DNA of 64,000 nucleotides from Shewanella colwelliana ATCC 39565 (GCF_000518705.1 NZ_JAEC01000022.1:37003-101002); one strand, 5' to 3'; counted from the stretch's first letter, positions 21,782-31,331 are shown. Numbers and translations: made by a program. Notes: generated from the letters alone by a model not told the origin.

Positions 21782-22003
21782 AGGCTGCTAAGTAAAATGA
21801 TTTTTGTTAGCGCTTTTGGCCTCTGGCTGAGTCATGGTCAACAATAGCCCAGCTTCCTTTAACTTACTGACTCGACATATAAACGCGGCTGTAGACACTG
21901 TGCTAGTACAACAATCCATAGAATACGTATTCACCATCTCTTATCAGACAAAATAGATAAACTGGGCCTAAATAGCTCAGTTTGTTATCAACAAGGACAG
22001 TGT

Positions 22004-23041
22004 ATGGTTCGCTTTCGCCCGTTAGATGCTTGGATAGACCCTAGAGGAGGCTCAATTGAGCGTATTAATATCGATAACGGCATCATTGCCATAGAGGTAT
22101 TGAGCCTTGGCGGTATTATCCGCTCACTGTGGACACCCGATAGAGAAGGCGAGCGAAGCAATATCGTATTAGGTTGCGATAGCGCTAGTGATTACTTAAC
22201 CCAGCAAGCCCATCTTGGTGCTATTGCGGGCAGATATGCCAATCGCATTGCTGGCGCTAAACTCTCCCACCAAGGCACTGACATTATTCTTGATAATAAT
22301 CATCAAGATAATTGCCTTCACGGTGGCAAAGAGGGTTTTAATCGCAAGCAATGGCATATTGGCCAACTCAGCGATGGGGTGCACCTCTCATTATTGAGTG
22401 CCGATGGAGATATGGGGTTTCCCGGTAACTGCACTGTGCAGCTCGACTACCGACTGGTTGCTAATAACCTGTACGTTGAAATCTTAGCTGTCAGTGATAG
22501 GGCCTGCCCAATAAGCCTTACTCAGCACAGTTATTTTAATTTGCAAGGCAGCAGCGGCATCACTAACCATAATCATCTACTCAGCAGCCCTAGCCGTCAC
22601 TACTTGCAGTGTAATGAGCAAGGTATTCCAACAGAGATAGCCAAAGTCGATGGTACCATCTTAGACTTACGCCAAGGGCAAACCATGGCAGAGATTCAAC
22701 AAGGATTGGCCCATACTGCCACCAAGGGTATAGATCATTGCTATTTAACGGGTAATACCGATAGCAAAGAACTCACTTACTTTGGCGCGCTAAGTGACGC
22801 CACATCTGGCAGGAAGATGAGTCTCTACACTAACCAACCGAGTGTGCAAATTTACGGAGCCAATTTTTTGCACGGTACCATAGGTAAGCATGGTGACAAA
22901 TTAGCATCTTATCAGGGGGTTTACCTTGAACCTCAGCAACTTCCCGATGGCCCTAATCAGCCCCATTTACCGGGGAAAAGTTGGTTCGAAGCAGGTGAGG
23001 TATATCATCACATCAGTCGCTATCAGTTTGATACCTTCTAG
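22004..23041 (+). CDS. galM: Aldose 1-epimerase (mutarotase)
   Basis: Interconverts alpha and beta galactose so that galactokinase, which takes the alpha form, is supplied. 345 residues. Family blocks: GAIAGRYANRIAGAKL, LHGGKEGFNRKQW with an active-site His, LTQHSYFNLQG with the second His, and YLEPQQLPDGPN with the catalytic Glu. Shine-Dalgarno AAGGA 7 nt before the ATG. Beta-galactosidase releases beta-galactose, so a mutarotase is a logical last member of this cluster. It is followed by a large hairpin at 23128-23170. Confidence 0.94.
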   Translation: MVRFRPLDAWIDPRGGSIERINIDNGIIAIEVLSLGGIIRSLWTPDREGERSNIVLGCDSASDYLTQQAHLGAIAGRYANRIAGAKLSHQGTDIILDNNHQDNCLHGGKEGFNRKQWHIGQLSDGVHLSLLSADGDMGFPGNCTVQLDYRLVANNLYVEILAVSDRACPISLTQHSYFNLQGSSGITNHNHLLSSPSRHYLQCNEQGIPTEIAKVDGTILDLRQGQTMAEIQQGLAHTATKGIDHCYLTGNTDSKELTYFGALSDATSGRKMSLYTNQPSVQIYGANFLHGTIGKHGDKLASYQGVYLEPQQLPDGPNQPHLPGKSWFEAGEVYHHISRYQFDTF

Positions 23042-23127
23042 GGACTTGGACTGGGGGAAATATTGAAACACATAATACCGAGCAGTCTAGCAAGAGGGTG
23101 GCAATATTGCGGCCTACTCAACAAGGG

Positions 23128-23170
23128 GTTTAGGTAGGGGGTCTAGCGCACTAGACCCTCATACCTAAAC
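23128..23170. terminator. Long two-step hairpin between convergent genes
   Basis: Outer arms GTTTAGGTA (23128-23136) and TACCTAAAC (23162-23170), inner arms GGGTCTAG (23139-23146) and CTAGACCC (23151-23158), loop CGCA, with a small GG/TCA internal loop. Very stable in either strand but without a T run. Placement after galM and after the convergent acidic gene suggests a two-way transcription stop; it could also be a small repeat element. Confidence 0.6.
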
Positions 23171-23186
23171 AGCTGATCACAAGGCT

Positions 23187-23615
23187 TTATGAGCGGTCAT
23201 CGTCATCAGACCAATCATCAAAACCATCATCGAGACTATCGACTTCTAGCTCAGCAGTCTCATCGTCATCAGCATCAACCTCCGGCTCGGGCTTCGCTTT
23301 TTTAGGTGCAGGAGTAGGCTTAGCATGAATGGCTTCTACCCAACCCGCATGTTGCTGCATAAAGCTGTCTCGCGTCACCAACCAGTTAGCTTCAAACTCA
23401 GCCTTGGCAGTCTTAATCTCTTCATCATTGAGGTCGTGTAAATTGACCTTAACGATATCTTCAGCATACTCAATCACCGCATCTCTGAGCGTATTATAAA
23501 AATAGACTCGCCCAGCAGAGGCTTCAGGAAAATCCTTGTCATGGATAAGGATTGTATTACCTCGAACAGTGCGAAGTTCACCATACCAAACAGGTTCTTT
23601 AGACGTGTTATACAT
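23187..23615 (-). CDS. Acidic-tailed protein of unknown function
   Basis: 142 residues from ATG 23615 (a TTG at 23648 would add 11). Not recognised. The first about 90 residues look like a small folded domain (MYNTSKEPVWYGELRTV, then FYNTLRDAVIEYAEDIVKVN). Next comes a Pro/Lys/Ala linker and a very acidic C terminus rich in Asp and Glu, ending DDWSDDDDRS. An acidic tail of this kind often mediates binding to basic protein surfaces, but nothing specific can be said. No partner gene is close; it sits alone between galM and a quinone oxidoreductase. Confidence 0.65.
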   Translation of the reverse strand: MYNTSKEPVWYGELRTVRGNTILIHDKDFPEASAGRVYFYNTLRDAVIEYAEDIVKVNLHDLNDEEIKTAKAEFEANWLVTRDSFMQQHAGWVEAIHAKPTPAPKKAKPEPEVDADDDETAELEVDSLDDGFDDWSDDDDRS

Positions 23616-23924
23616 ATATGCTAATACCCTTAAATCAACACATACCAACTGAAAATTAGTAAGCCAACAAATGTCCGCTTAGTCGTTGTCATTGCGGGAA
23701 AATACTTACCCCCAATAACCCTCACATTCTTAATAATTAGCGACAGAAATCAATAGCCAAATGGATCTAATTTATTCGATTGCTAGCAATTTGTGCACTG
23801 TCCCCTTACTAGTAACGAATTTAGCCGAACAAATCAGTTATTCAAGTTTTTTTTGCGTTGACCAACTTCATTTTTCCAAACGTTTCTGCTGGCTAATGGA
23901 ATCGCCATGCACAGTAAACTCGCA
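23616..23924. other. Intergenic region, nothing clear
   Basis: 309 bp between two minus-strand genes. AT-rich with a T8 run near 23850 and short palindromes (ACTAGT, GCTAGC). No gene or convincing regulatory element was recognised; it presumably holds the promoter for the acidic-tailed protein. Confidence 0.4.
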
Positions 23925-24941
23925 CTAGCCCATTGAAGGTAGCTTTAAGACTAACTTGCCTCGATGCTCTCCAGACTCCAACAACTTATGTGCCTCGACC
24001 ACATCATCAAAATTAAACTCCGCAAAAATGTGGGGCGTTAATGAAGTTGCGTTGCCAGTAAATAATGGCCACACCTTGTCTAATAATGCCTGAGCAATAC
24101 CTGCTTTAGCTTGCACCGATTGCGGCCGTAGCGTCGCCCCCGTCCAGGTAATACGTTTGCTCATTAAGCGAAATACATCAACATTAGCGGTCACACCACG
24201 TTGCAAGGCAATGGTCACCATTCTCCCCTCTTCAGCTAATGCCTTAAGGTTGAGATTAATCAGATCGCCAGCCGCCATGTCGAGTACTACATCGACACCG
24301 CCGTCCGATGCCGACAAGATCTGTGAGAGTAAATCATCATCATGATAATTAAAGGCAAAGTCAGCACCTAAAGATCGGCAATATTCACACTTATCAGCAC
24401 TACCAGAGGTGGTAATGACCGTCACCCCAAACTGCTTTGCTAATGTAATAGCGGCTGAGCCAATACCACCTGAGCCACCATGGATAAGCAACGTTTCACC
24501 AGCCTTTAGCGCTCCCCGTATAAACAGGTGACCCCACACGGTAAAGAATGTCTCTGGTAACGCGGCTGCTTGTGCCAGTGTCAATCCCACAGGGATTGGC
24601 AAACAGTGGCTCGCATAGGTGGCAACCAGTTGACTATAGCCGCCTCCAGGCACTAACGCGCACACCCTATCGCCAACTTGCCACTGTGTCACTTGCTTTC
24701 CAATGGCCACAACCCTTCCCGATACCTCTAACCCCAACACATCGCTGGCTCCTCTTGGTGGTGGATAAAGCCCTTTACGCTGAGCAATATCGGGACCATT
24801 TACCCCTGCATAAGCCACCTCAATCAACACTTGTTCGTCGAGTAACGATGGCACAACACCGTCAGTGAGATAAAGCGACTCCGGCCCACCTGGTGAATCA
24901 AATCTTGCCTGCAAATTTTGTGTTTGATTTGCACTACGCAT
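23925..24941 (-). CDS. Zinc-type NAD(P)H quinone oxidoreductase (PIG3-like MDR family)
   Basis: 338 residues from ATG 24941, which has GAGGGG six bases upstream; the frame extends nine residues further but without support. Medium-chain reductase fold: N-terminal GroES-like part (VLIEVAYAGVNGPDIAQRKGLYPPP, GLEVSGRVVAIG), then a Rossmann domain with HGGSGGIGSAAITLAKQFG for NADPH. The catalytic-zinc ligands of alcohol dehydrogenases are absent, as in quinone oxidoreductases such as PIG3. Probable role: reduction of quinones or reactive enones. Stands alone. Confidence 0.87.
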   Translation of the reverse strand: MRSANQTQNLQARFDSPGGPESLYLTDGVVPSLLDEQVLIEVAYAGVNGPDIAQRKGLYPPPRGASDVLGLEVSGRVVAIGKQVTQWQVGDRVCALVPGGGYSQLVATYASHCLPIPVGLTLAQAAALPETFFTVWGHLFIRGALKAGETLLIHGGSGGIGSAAITLAKQFGVTVITTSGSADKCEYCRSLGADFAFNYHDDDLLSQILSASDGGVDVVLDMAAGDLINLNLKALAEEGRMVTIALQRGVTANVDVFRLMSKRITWTGATLRPQSVQAKAGIAQALLDKVWPLFTGNATSLTPHIFAEFNFDDVVEAHKLLESGEHRGKLVLKLPSMG

Positions 24942-25569
24942 CGCGTTCCCCTCAATGTGACTGACCAAGTATTAACTATTTGCGCAAGTTAACCCGTTAT
25001 TTTGCTCACTACAACCGCTATTTCAGCTCAAAATACCTTGCGCAGTGGCGCAGTCTAACTTTGCTTTTTCTCCTTTAATCCTAATGAGTATCAGATTCTA
25101 GCGATGAGACTTCTCAGGCTAAGCGTTATCACTAAAAATCCAACGATCTAGCTAATAAAAATTCAACAACTCCTCATCAACATTCTTTAGTTACTCAGCA
25201 CAAAGCAAAAATCATAAATTATTTTTGCGATAGAAATTGTTATTTCATCGGCTAGGCAGAGGCTTTAAAACTCTTTATAAAGCAACCGACTATTCATTAC
25301 TATTGCGCAAAAAACACCATAAATAAGCGCAAACCAATGGCGCAAAAAAACAACCCGGATATTGTATATTATATATTTATAGATATATTGTTAATTAGTT
25401 GTAACAGCTCTAGGATTTAAAATGTGGTCTCTTCGACGCACTTTGACATCACGTCAATCGATGTTTTCGGCGAATAGTTAAACCTGATCTGTATAGAGAT
25501 AACAAGACCTGCTCAGCAGGCTAGCCACTTTGTTGCAGACAACAAAGTCATTTAAATTATGGAGATCTC
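24942..25569. other. Long control region upstream of collagenase
   Basis: 628 bp, AT-rich. GCGCA boxes recur at about 24982, 25040, 25048, 25305, 25326 and 25340, two of them inside TTGCGCAA palindromes (24980-24987, 25303-25310). Further on there is TTGACATCACGTCAA (25443-25457) with 5-bp arms, and then two hairpins just before the start codon. No small gene was recognised. Confidence 0.5.
25508..25548 (+). promoter_or_regulatory. Tandem hairpins in the collagenase leader
   Basis: CCTGCT-C-AGCAGG (25508-25520) and ACTTTGTTG-CAGA-CAACAAAGT (25527-25548, perfect 9-bp arms), ending 21 bases before the ATG. The Shine-Dalgarno GGAGA at 25561-25565 is left free. Probably mRNA leader structure, or an operator pair. 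Confidence 0.55.
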
Positions 25570-28500
25570 ATGAAACTAAAACTATTGGTCGTTGCATTAG
25601 GATTGGCTACCGCTACTGGTATTCAAGCCCAAACAGAGGTTTTACCCGCCTTGCAAACGTTTACCCCTCAGGTAGACACCAACTCACCTTGGCTAACATC
25701 AACAACGCCTATGGGCGCTCCAGGAATGGTTGGTCCAAATGGTCCTGCCGCCGATGAAGACTGCAGCAGCTTTATTGGCCTTAGCGGTGGTCCACTCGTA
25801 ACAGCGGTCGCTAGCGCCAATCCGCAATGTGTGAGTCCGCTCTATAACCTAAAAGGCGCGGACGCAACCGCACTCTTTAGCGAAGCAAATATGCGCTCAA
25901 TCGCAACAGCAATTCGCGATCGAGGCACCCGCTACAGCGGTACCGATACCGATGGAATTGAATCACTTATCTATTTCCAACGTGCAGCCCTATACGTGCA
26001 ATTTTACAGCCCAGAAGATGTACCAGCTTATTCAAGTGCTGTCACCAGTGACATCAAAGCTGCGTTAACAAACCTGTTCAACAACAATAATATTTGGACT
26101 GCCAGCGAGGCTAACGCAGGCGTGCTTAAAGAAGCATTGATCTTGGTTGATTCAGCCTATCTAGGCGCCGACTTTAATCACATCACTAAAAAAGTACTCA
26201 TTGAATATAACGCTGATTGGCAAGCCAGTAGGGGCATGAATGCAGCTGCAAATGCCATCTTCACCACGCTGTTCCGCGCACAGTGGGATGATAAGATGAA
26301 GGCGTTGTTTGCAACCGATCAAACCATTCTTGATGCCTTAAATAATTTTCAACTCAATCACCGGGATTTATTGGGTACCGATGCTGAGTACGTCCTCATC
26401 AACGCAGTCAATGAGATGTCTCGCCTATACTATGTGCCTGAAATGAAAAGCCGAGTAACAACCTTGGTTAAGTCAGTTCTCGACAGCAGCAGTAAAAATG
26501 ATACGTCAAAAGTCCTCTGGATGGCCGCAGCATCAATGGCCGACTACTACGACCGCGCTAACTGTAACTATTACGATATCTGCGGCTTTAAGACTCAGCT
26601 GGAGGCCGACACCCTAAGCTTTAATTGGCAATGTTCTGATACCCTAAAAATGCGTGCACAAAGCATGTACCAAGCTCAGGCTAAATGGGCGTGTGATGTA
26701 CTAGGTGGGCAGGAAACCTATTTTCACTCAAAGCTAGCCACCAACAATAGCCCTGTCGCCAATGACAACAACAGCGCCTTAGAGCTTATTGTTTTTAACA
26801 GCTCAAGTGACTACCAATCTTACGCGGGGACCTTCTTTGGTATTGCCACCAATAACGGCGGTATGTATTTAGAGGGCTCGCCCGCTGGTATTAAGAACCA
26901 AGCACGTTTCATCGCCTATGAAGCCCAGTGGCGACAACCCGATTTCCATATCTGGAACCTGCAGCATGAATATGTGCATTATCTTGACGGACGCTACAAC
27001 TTAGCGGGTGACTTTAGTCGAGGTATCTCCGCAGATACCATTTGGTGGATTGAAGGTTTAGCCGAATATATCTCCTATCGCGATGCCAATACTCGTGCTA
27101 TCGAAATGGGTGAAACCACCGAATTTGCGTTATCAGAGATCTTCAAAAATAACTACGAATCAGGCCAAGACCGTATCTACCGTTGGGGCTACCTTGCGGT
27201 TAGGTTCATGTTTGAGAATCATAAGTCCGATGTCGACCAGATATTGGCTTATCTACGCAACGACCAATACGAAGCCTATCAAACCTTTATGGATAACATA
27301 GGTACTCGCTATGATAATGAGTGGCGCGGTTGGCTCACTAGCGGCTTAAGCACGGCCGACAATGGCATCGTCGATCATGGGCCATCAGACAGCGAAGCAC
27401 TGGCCAGTGGCAGTGAAGGAAACTGGGCGGGACCTAGCTCAACCATCAGCACCGACTACAGTCCTTGCAGCGTAAGCAACGAAGCCTACCGCTACACTCC
27501 TGATGCAAGCCTTGCTCTTGATACCCCAATGGAGTGTATTGATTCACAAAATGGCCGAGCTAGTTTTGCCATTGCCAATGTCGATCGCAACAATCAAGAT
27601 GTGTGGATTAAAGTTGGCGGCGGTTGGGGTGATGCGGATATCTATTACAGCAGCACTGGGTGGGCAAATGGTGAGAACAATGAAGGTTATGGTATAGGCA
27701 ATGGTAACCATGAGGTGATCAAGGTCAGTCTCAATCCTGACGAGTATTGGCACTATATTACCTTGTCTGGTGACTTTGGCGGTGTCGATCTGCTCATCAG
27801 TACCACAGAGGTCTCGGCCGATCCCGATCCCGCCCAAGGTGGCGATAATGGCGGCGGAGATAACGGAGGGGGCACAGATCCTATAGCAGATTGTGGCGTA
27901 TCGACGCTCAGCTATGGCCAAATCTATTTCGGTCAAGATGAGTGCATCGCTGGCGGTCGCAGTAGCTTCTATTTCTATGTCGAAGAAGATAATACTGCTA
28001 TCACTGTCACAACAGCTGGCGGTAGTGGCGATGCCAACTTGTATTATCACGCCGATACTTGGCCTGATAACAGTAATGCACAAGCACGCTCGAGCTCTGG
28101 AGGAAATAATGAATCGGTTCAAATAGTCGCCAATCGTGGCTGGCGCTACGTCTCGGTAGATTCAGACACCGAGTACAGTGGCGTCACATTATCGGTGACG
28201 TTATCGAATGACCATACCAGCCCAGTGGAACCGCCTGTTACGTCGATTGAAAATGCCTGTCTGACCCTGGGTTCACAGGGCGGTGGACGCCTAATCTCAA
28301 ACCAAGCTATCTGTACTTCCCATGGGGTGAACTACTTCTCAATGTGGATTGACGAAGGTACAAGCCAGTTAGTGGTTAATACCGACCACGGAAGCGGTGA
28401 TGTCAGCCTTTATGGTGGCCGCAGTTGGCCAAGTGCTACCAGCTATGAGCAAGCGTCAACCAATAGCAAGAGTAATGCTGAGTCGTTTACCGTGAATAAT

Positions 28501-28581
28501 CCAAGTTCTGGCTGGTATTACATCACCATGATTGGCGATGCCACCAGCTCAGGTGTCGCCTTAGAAGCTCGATTGAAATAA
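25570..28581 (+). CDS. Secreted microbial collagenase (peptidase family M9) with three C-terminal PPC-type domains
   Basis: 1003 residues. Signal peptide MKLKLLVVALGLATATGIQA, then an M9N activator region, then the gluzincin catalytic domain: H466-E-Y-V-H470 zinc motif and the downstream WWIEGLAEYISY with the third zinc ligand (E499 most likely). From about residue 615 come three related beta-sandwich modules with paired Cys, each with a pattern like GSGDANLYY...SVQIVAN.GWRYVSV, as in pre-peptidase C-terminal domains that bind collagen or are cleaved off. A Gly/Asp-rich linker separates modules one and two. Likely exported by Sec and then type II secretion to degrade collagen or gelatin. Relatives are known in Vibrio and Shewanella. 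Confidence 0.92.
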   Translation: MKLKLLVVALGLATATGIQAQTEVLPALQTFTPQVDTNSPWLTSTTPMGAPGMVGPNGPAADEDCSSFIGLSGGPLVTAVASANPQCVSPLYNLKGADATALFSEANMRSIATAIRDRGTRYSGTDTDGIESLIYFQRAALYVQFYSPEDVPAYSSAVTSDIKAALTNLFNNNNIWTASEANAGVLKEALILVDSAYLGADFNHITKKVLIEYNADWQASRGMNAAANAIFTTLFRAQWDDKMKALFATDQTILDALNNFQLNHRDLLGTDAEYVLINAVNEMSRLYYVPEMKSRVTTLVKSVLDSSSKNDTSKVLWMAAASMADYYDRANCNYYDICGFKTQLEADTLSFNWQCSDTLKMRAQSMYQAQAKWACDVLGGQETYFHSKLATNNSPVANDNNSALELIVFNSSSDYQSYAGTFFGIATNNGGMYLEGSPAGIKNQARFIAYEAQWRQPDFHIWNLQHEYVHYLDGRYNLAGDFSRGISADTIWWIEGLAEYISYRDANTRAIEMGETTEFALSEIFKNNYESGQDRIYRWGYLAVRFMFENHKSDVDQILAYLRNDQYEAYQTFMDNIGTRYDNEWRGWLTSGLSTADNGIVDHGPSDSEALASGSEGNWAGPSSTISTDYSPCSVSNEAYRYTPDASLALDTPMECIDSQNGRASFAIANVDRNNQDVWIKVGGGWGDADIYYSSTGWANGENNEGYGIGNGNHEVIKVSLNPDEYWHYITLSGDFGGVDLLISTTEVSADPDPAQGGDNGGGDNGGGTDPIADCGVSTLSYGQIYFGQDECIAGGRSSFYFYVEEDNTAITVTTAGGSGDANLYYHADTWPDNSNAQARSSSGGNNESVQIVANRGWRYVSVDSDTEYSGVTLSVTLSNDHTSPVEPPVTSIENACLTLGSQGGGRLISNQAICTSHGVNYFSMWIDEGTSQLVVNTDHGSGDVSLYGGRSWPSATSYEQASTNSKSNAESFTVNNPSSGWYYITMIGDATSSGVALEARLK

Positions 28582-28589
28582 CCCAACTT

Positions 28590-28617
28590 GGCCCTAAGCA
28601 TCCGCTTAGGGCCTTTA
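28590..28617 (+). terminator. Intrinsic terminator of collagenase gene
   Basis: Perfect 10-bp arms GGCCCTAAGC and GCTTAGGGCC around ATCC, followed by TTTAT. Confidence 0.85.
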
Positions 28618-28637
28618 TCGCTTTTATAGGAGTTGTC

Positions 28638-29144
28638 ATGAAGTCAATTTACTCCCTCACCCTATTACTACTCTTCCTACCGACTGCCAATGCAGACAAT
28701 CGCAGTCATCAGCTTGCCGCAGAGCAGGTACTACAGGCCACCTATGCTGAACAAGTAGTACCGCAAGCTTTACAACAACTTAAAGCCAGTTACAGCCATA
28801 TGGTTAAAGACTTACCTTTACATCCATCTCAGGCTCCACTGGAAACGCGGTATCGTCAGCGAGCCTTTTTATTGGCTCAGCAGCAACTCTCTTGGCAGCA
28901 ACTTAAACCACAATTTATCCAGCTTTACACCGATACCTATACCGAGTCAGAACTGAAAGAGATCGCACAGTTTTACCGCACTGAATCGGGAAAAAAATAC
29001 TTAAAAAACATGCCCTCAACCTTAAGACAAACCAGCGTCATTGTGCACAAATATATGCAGACCATTCAGCAAGAATTTACCACTATCGTCAATGAACTCG
29101 CAGAGCAAGCAGACCTTAAAACACCGCCATCACACGCTCACTAA
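28638..29144 (+). CDS. DUF2059 domain periplasmic protein
   Basis: 168 residues with a signal peptide ending in TANA. The C-terminal half carries the DUF2059 pattern: YTDTYTESELKEIAQFYRTESGKKYLKNMP. Such proteins are mainly helical and periplasmic with no proven function. AGGAG lies six bases before the ATG. The collagenase terminator lies in the short gap, so any co-expression would need read-through; a functional link is not shown. Confidence 0.85.
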   Translation: MKSIYSLTLLLLFLPTANADNRSHQLAAEQVLQATYAEQVVPQALQQLKASYSHMVKDLPLHPSQAPLETRYRQRAFLLAQQQLSWQQLKPQFIQLYTDTYTESELKEIAQFYRTESGKKYLKNMPSTLRQTSVIVHKYMQTIQQEFTTIVNELAEQADLKTPPSHAH

Positions 29145-29150
29145 AAACAA

Positions 29151-29176
29151 AAAGGCCTGCTGTTAAGCAGGCCTTT
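29151..29176. terminator. Bidirectional terminator between DUF2059 gene and ssb
   Basis: AAAGGCCTGC, loop TGTTAA, GCAGGCCTTT, perfect 10-bp arms between convergent genes, with an A-rich left flank. Confidence 0.9.
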
Positions 29177-29198
29177 CGTGATCTCAATAAACCGTCTG

Positions 29199-29885
29199 CT
29201 AGAACGGGATATCATCATCCCAACCATCATCCAAATCTGGAGTGAAGTTTTGTTGTGGCTGAGGAGCAGGACGCTGTTGCGGTGCTTGCTGCGGTGCAGC
29301 TTGCGGCTTAGGCGCATAAGCGGGAGCTGCTTGCTGTTGTGGTGCGTAACCCCCTTGCTGAGGTGCTGTTTGCTGCGGAGCTCCGTAACCTTGCTGTGTT
29401 GCAGCAGGTTGTGGCGCCGTAGGTTGAGCTGCTGGCTGCTGTCTGGCAGCTGGGGCACTTTGCTGCTGTGGTGTATACTGGTTTTGCTGCGGGGCATAAC
29501 CACCAGCACTTTGACCCGTACCACCTTGTTGCTGTCCACCTTGACCACGGCTATCTAGCATCTGCATTTCACTAGCGTTAATCTCAGTCTTGTAGCGATC
29601 TTGACCAGTTTGCTGATCTTGCCACTTACTGGTTTGCAGTTTGCCTTCAAGATAAACTTTTGAGCCTTTCTTTAAGTACTCACCAGCCACTTCGGCAAGG
29701 CGACGATACATTACAATGTTGTGCCACTCTGTACGCTCTTGCATTTGACCTTGTTGGTCTTTCCAAGACTCACTGGTCGCCACTGTAAAGTTGGCTACGG
29801 CATTGCCATTTGGCATGTAGCGTACTTCAGGGTCTTTCCCTAAGTTACCGACCAAAATTACCTTATTGACACCACGACTGGCCAT
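29199..29885 (-). CDS. ssb: Single-stranded DNA-binding protein
   Basis: 228 residues, longer than E. coli SSB (178). OB-fold N domain of about 110 residues ([40 protein letters not shown]), then an unusually long linker made almost only of Gln, Ala, Pro and Gly with YAPQQ-type repeats, and the conserved acidic tip DDDIPF that binds replication and repair partners. Clear AGGAG before the ATG. Lies 78 bp downstream of the MFS gene; uvrA is divergent beyond that, similar to the ssb-uvrA neighbourhood of enterics. Confidence 0.96.
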   Translation of the reverse strand: MASRGVNKVILVGNLGKDPEVRYMPNGNAVANFTVATSESWKDQQGQMQERTEWHNIVMYRRLAEVAGEYLKKGSKVYLEGKLQTSKWQDQQTGQDRYKTEINASEMQMLDSRGQGGQQQGGTGQSAGGYAPQQNQYTPQQQSAPAARQQPAAQPTAPQPAATQQGYGAPQQTAPQQGGYAPQQQAAPAYAPKPQAAPQQAPQQRPAPQPQQNFTPDLDDGWDDDIPF

Positions 29886-29963
29886 TGAAATCTCCTGCGA
29901 TATTCTTACAAATCTAAATACAAATTCTGTCTTAGGCGAGCACTAAACTCAAGGCCCAAACAG

Positions 29964-31331
29964 TTAATTGACAGAGCCTAACACAGCTCGCGCTTCTCTC
30001 AAATCGAAATGCTCATCTACTTTTAAATAAGCCACCTTCTCTTCGAGTACCACAATGGCCTCCGCCACCCCTGTTAACTTAGAGAGTGCTGTAGCCATGG
30101 CGCGCGCCTGCTCTCTCCCTTCAACCGCAGCCTCTAAAGTGTAGCTCTTTAACAACACTGGATTTTTCATACCAAGCGTTAACAGTAACCAGACAAACAT
30201 CAAACCTAAAGCCACTGCAAACACACCCACAGCACCTAATAATTGGTACGCTCCACCACCGAGCAAACCACCACAAAAAGCCCCTAAAAATTGACTCGTA
30301 GAATAAACGCCCATCGCAGAGCCTTTGTCACCTACCGGGCAAAACTTAGCAATAAGACTGGGTAGCGATGCCTCAAGGTAATTAAAGCCAGTAAAAAACA
30401 GCACCACAGCAATGCTCAGCATGATTAAGTTATCGGCATACAATGCCATCGTGGCGAGTGCAGCCATCATAATCAGCAGCGCCACTTGGAATGTGGCCTT
30501 GGTATTTTTCTTTTTCACGCCGATGATTATCAATGGCACCATTAAGAAAAACGCCCCCATAAATGCGGGGAAATAGAGCATCCAATGTTTCTCTTTAACC
30601 AGTCCGGCATCGACTAAATCCAGTGGCAGCGCAACAAACACTGCCGTGAGGACTAAGTGAAGAATAAAGATACCGGCGTCGAGACGAAACAGTTGTGGAT
30701 CGCGAATCATCGCTTTCAACTTGGCTGGCGCGGCAACAGTATCGCCTTTAGGCGCCTGAGAAATCGGGGTGGGTACCAGTAATTGCACAATCAACATGCC
30801 TAGTAACGCCAGCCCTGCAGTCATGGCAAATAAGCCAGACAAACCAAGATGCTGCGCGACAATAGGACCCACAAGCAACGACAAGGCAAAGGAGAAACCG
30901 ATACACATACCAATGATTGCCATCACTTTAGTACGCTGCTCATCACGGGTTAAATCAGCGGCTAATGCCAATACGGCTGCAGCAATGGCTCCCATGCCCT
31001 GCAGCGCACGTCCAGCCACCACGCCATAAATAGAGTCGGCCGTTGCGGCCACAATGCTACCAAAAGCAAACATCAGCAGACCCAAAAGGATAATAGGCTT
31101 GCGACCATACTTATCAGACAAAATCCCCATCGGAATCTGTAATACGGCTTGCGTCAGTCCATATGCACCAATCGCAATCCCCACCCATAATGGCGAGAAT
31201 CCCTCTAAGTGTTGCCCATAAAGCGCAAACACGGGCATGATCATAAACAAGCCCATCATGCGCAAACCGAATACACTGGCTAACGAAAACGCGACTTTTT
31301 TCTCAGTCTTAGACAGTCCATTATTGGCCAT
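29964..31331 (-). CDS. yajR: MFS transporter of YajR type
   Basis: 455 residues. Twelve-helix major facilitator with motif A GILSDKYGRKP between helices 2 and 3, and a C-terminal soluble ferredoxin-like domain (about residues 385-455, EAIVVLEEKVAYLKVDEHFDLREARAVL) typical of YajR (E. coli: 454 residues). YajR is a proton-driven exporter whose natural substrate is not settled. AGGGCG precedes the ATG. Located upstream of ssb on the same strand and divergent from uvrA. Confidence 0.82.
   Translation of the reverse strand: MANNGLSKTEKKVAFSLASVFGLRMMGLFMIMPVFALYGQHLEGFSPLWVGIAIGAYGLTQAVLQIPMGILSDKYGRKPIILLGLLMFAFGSIVAATADSIYGVVAGRALQGMGAIAAAVLALAADLTRDEQRTKVMAIIGMCIGFSFALSLLVGPIVAQHLGLSGLFAMTAGLALLGMLIVQLLVPTPISQAPKGDTVAAPAKLKAMIRDPQLFRLDAGIFILHLVLTAVFVALPLDLVDAGLVKEKHWMLYFPAFMGAFFLMVPLIIIGVKKKNTKATFQVALLIMMAALATMALYADNLIMLSIAVVLFFTGFNYLEASLPSLIAKFCPVGDKGSAMGVYSTSQFLGAFCGGLLGGGAYQLLGAVGVFAVALGLMFVWLLLTLGMKNPVLLKSYTLEAAVEGREQARAMATALSKLTGVAEAIVVLEEKVAYLKVDEHFDLREARAVLGSVN

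Noticed and set aside
27544..28122. 192-codon open frame antisense to the collagenase C-terminal modules
   Set aside because: It lies wholly inside a clear M9 collagenase gene, has no ribosome site, and its Ile/Ala-rich translation is that of a shadow of repeated Gly/Asp/Asn codons.
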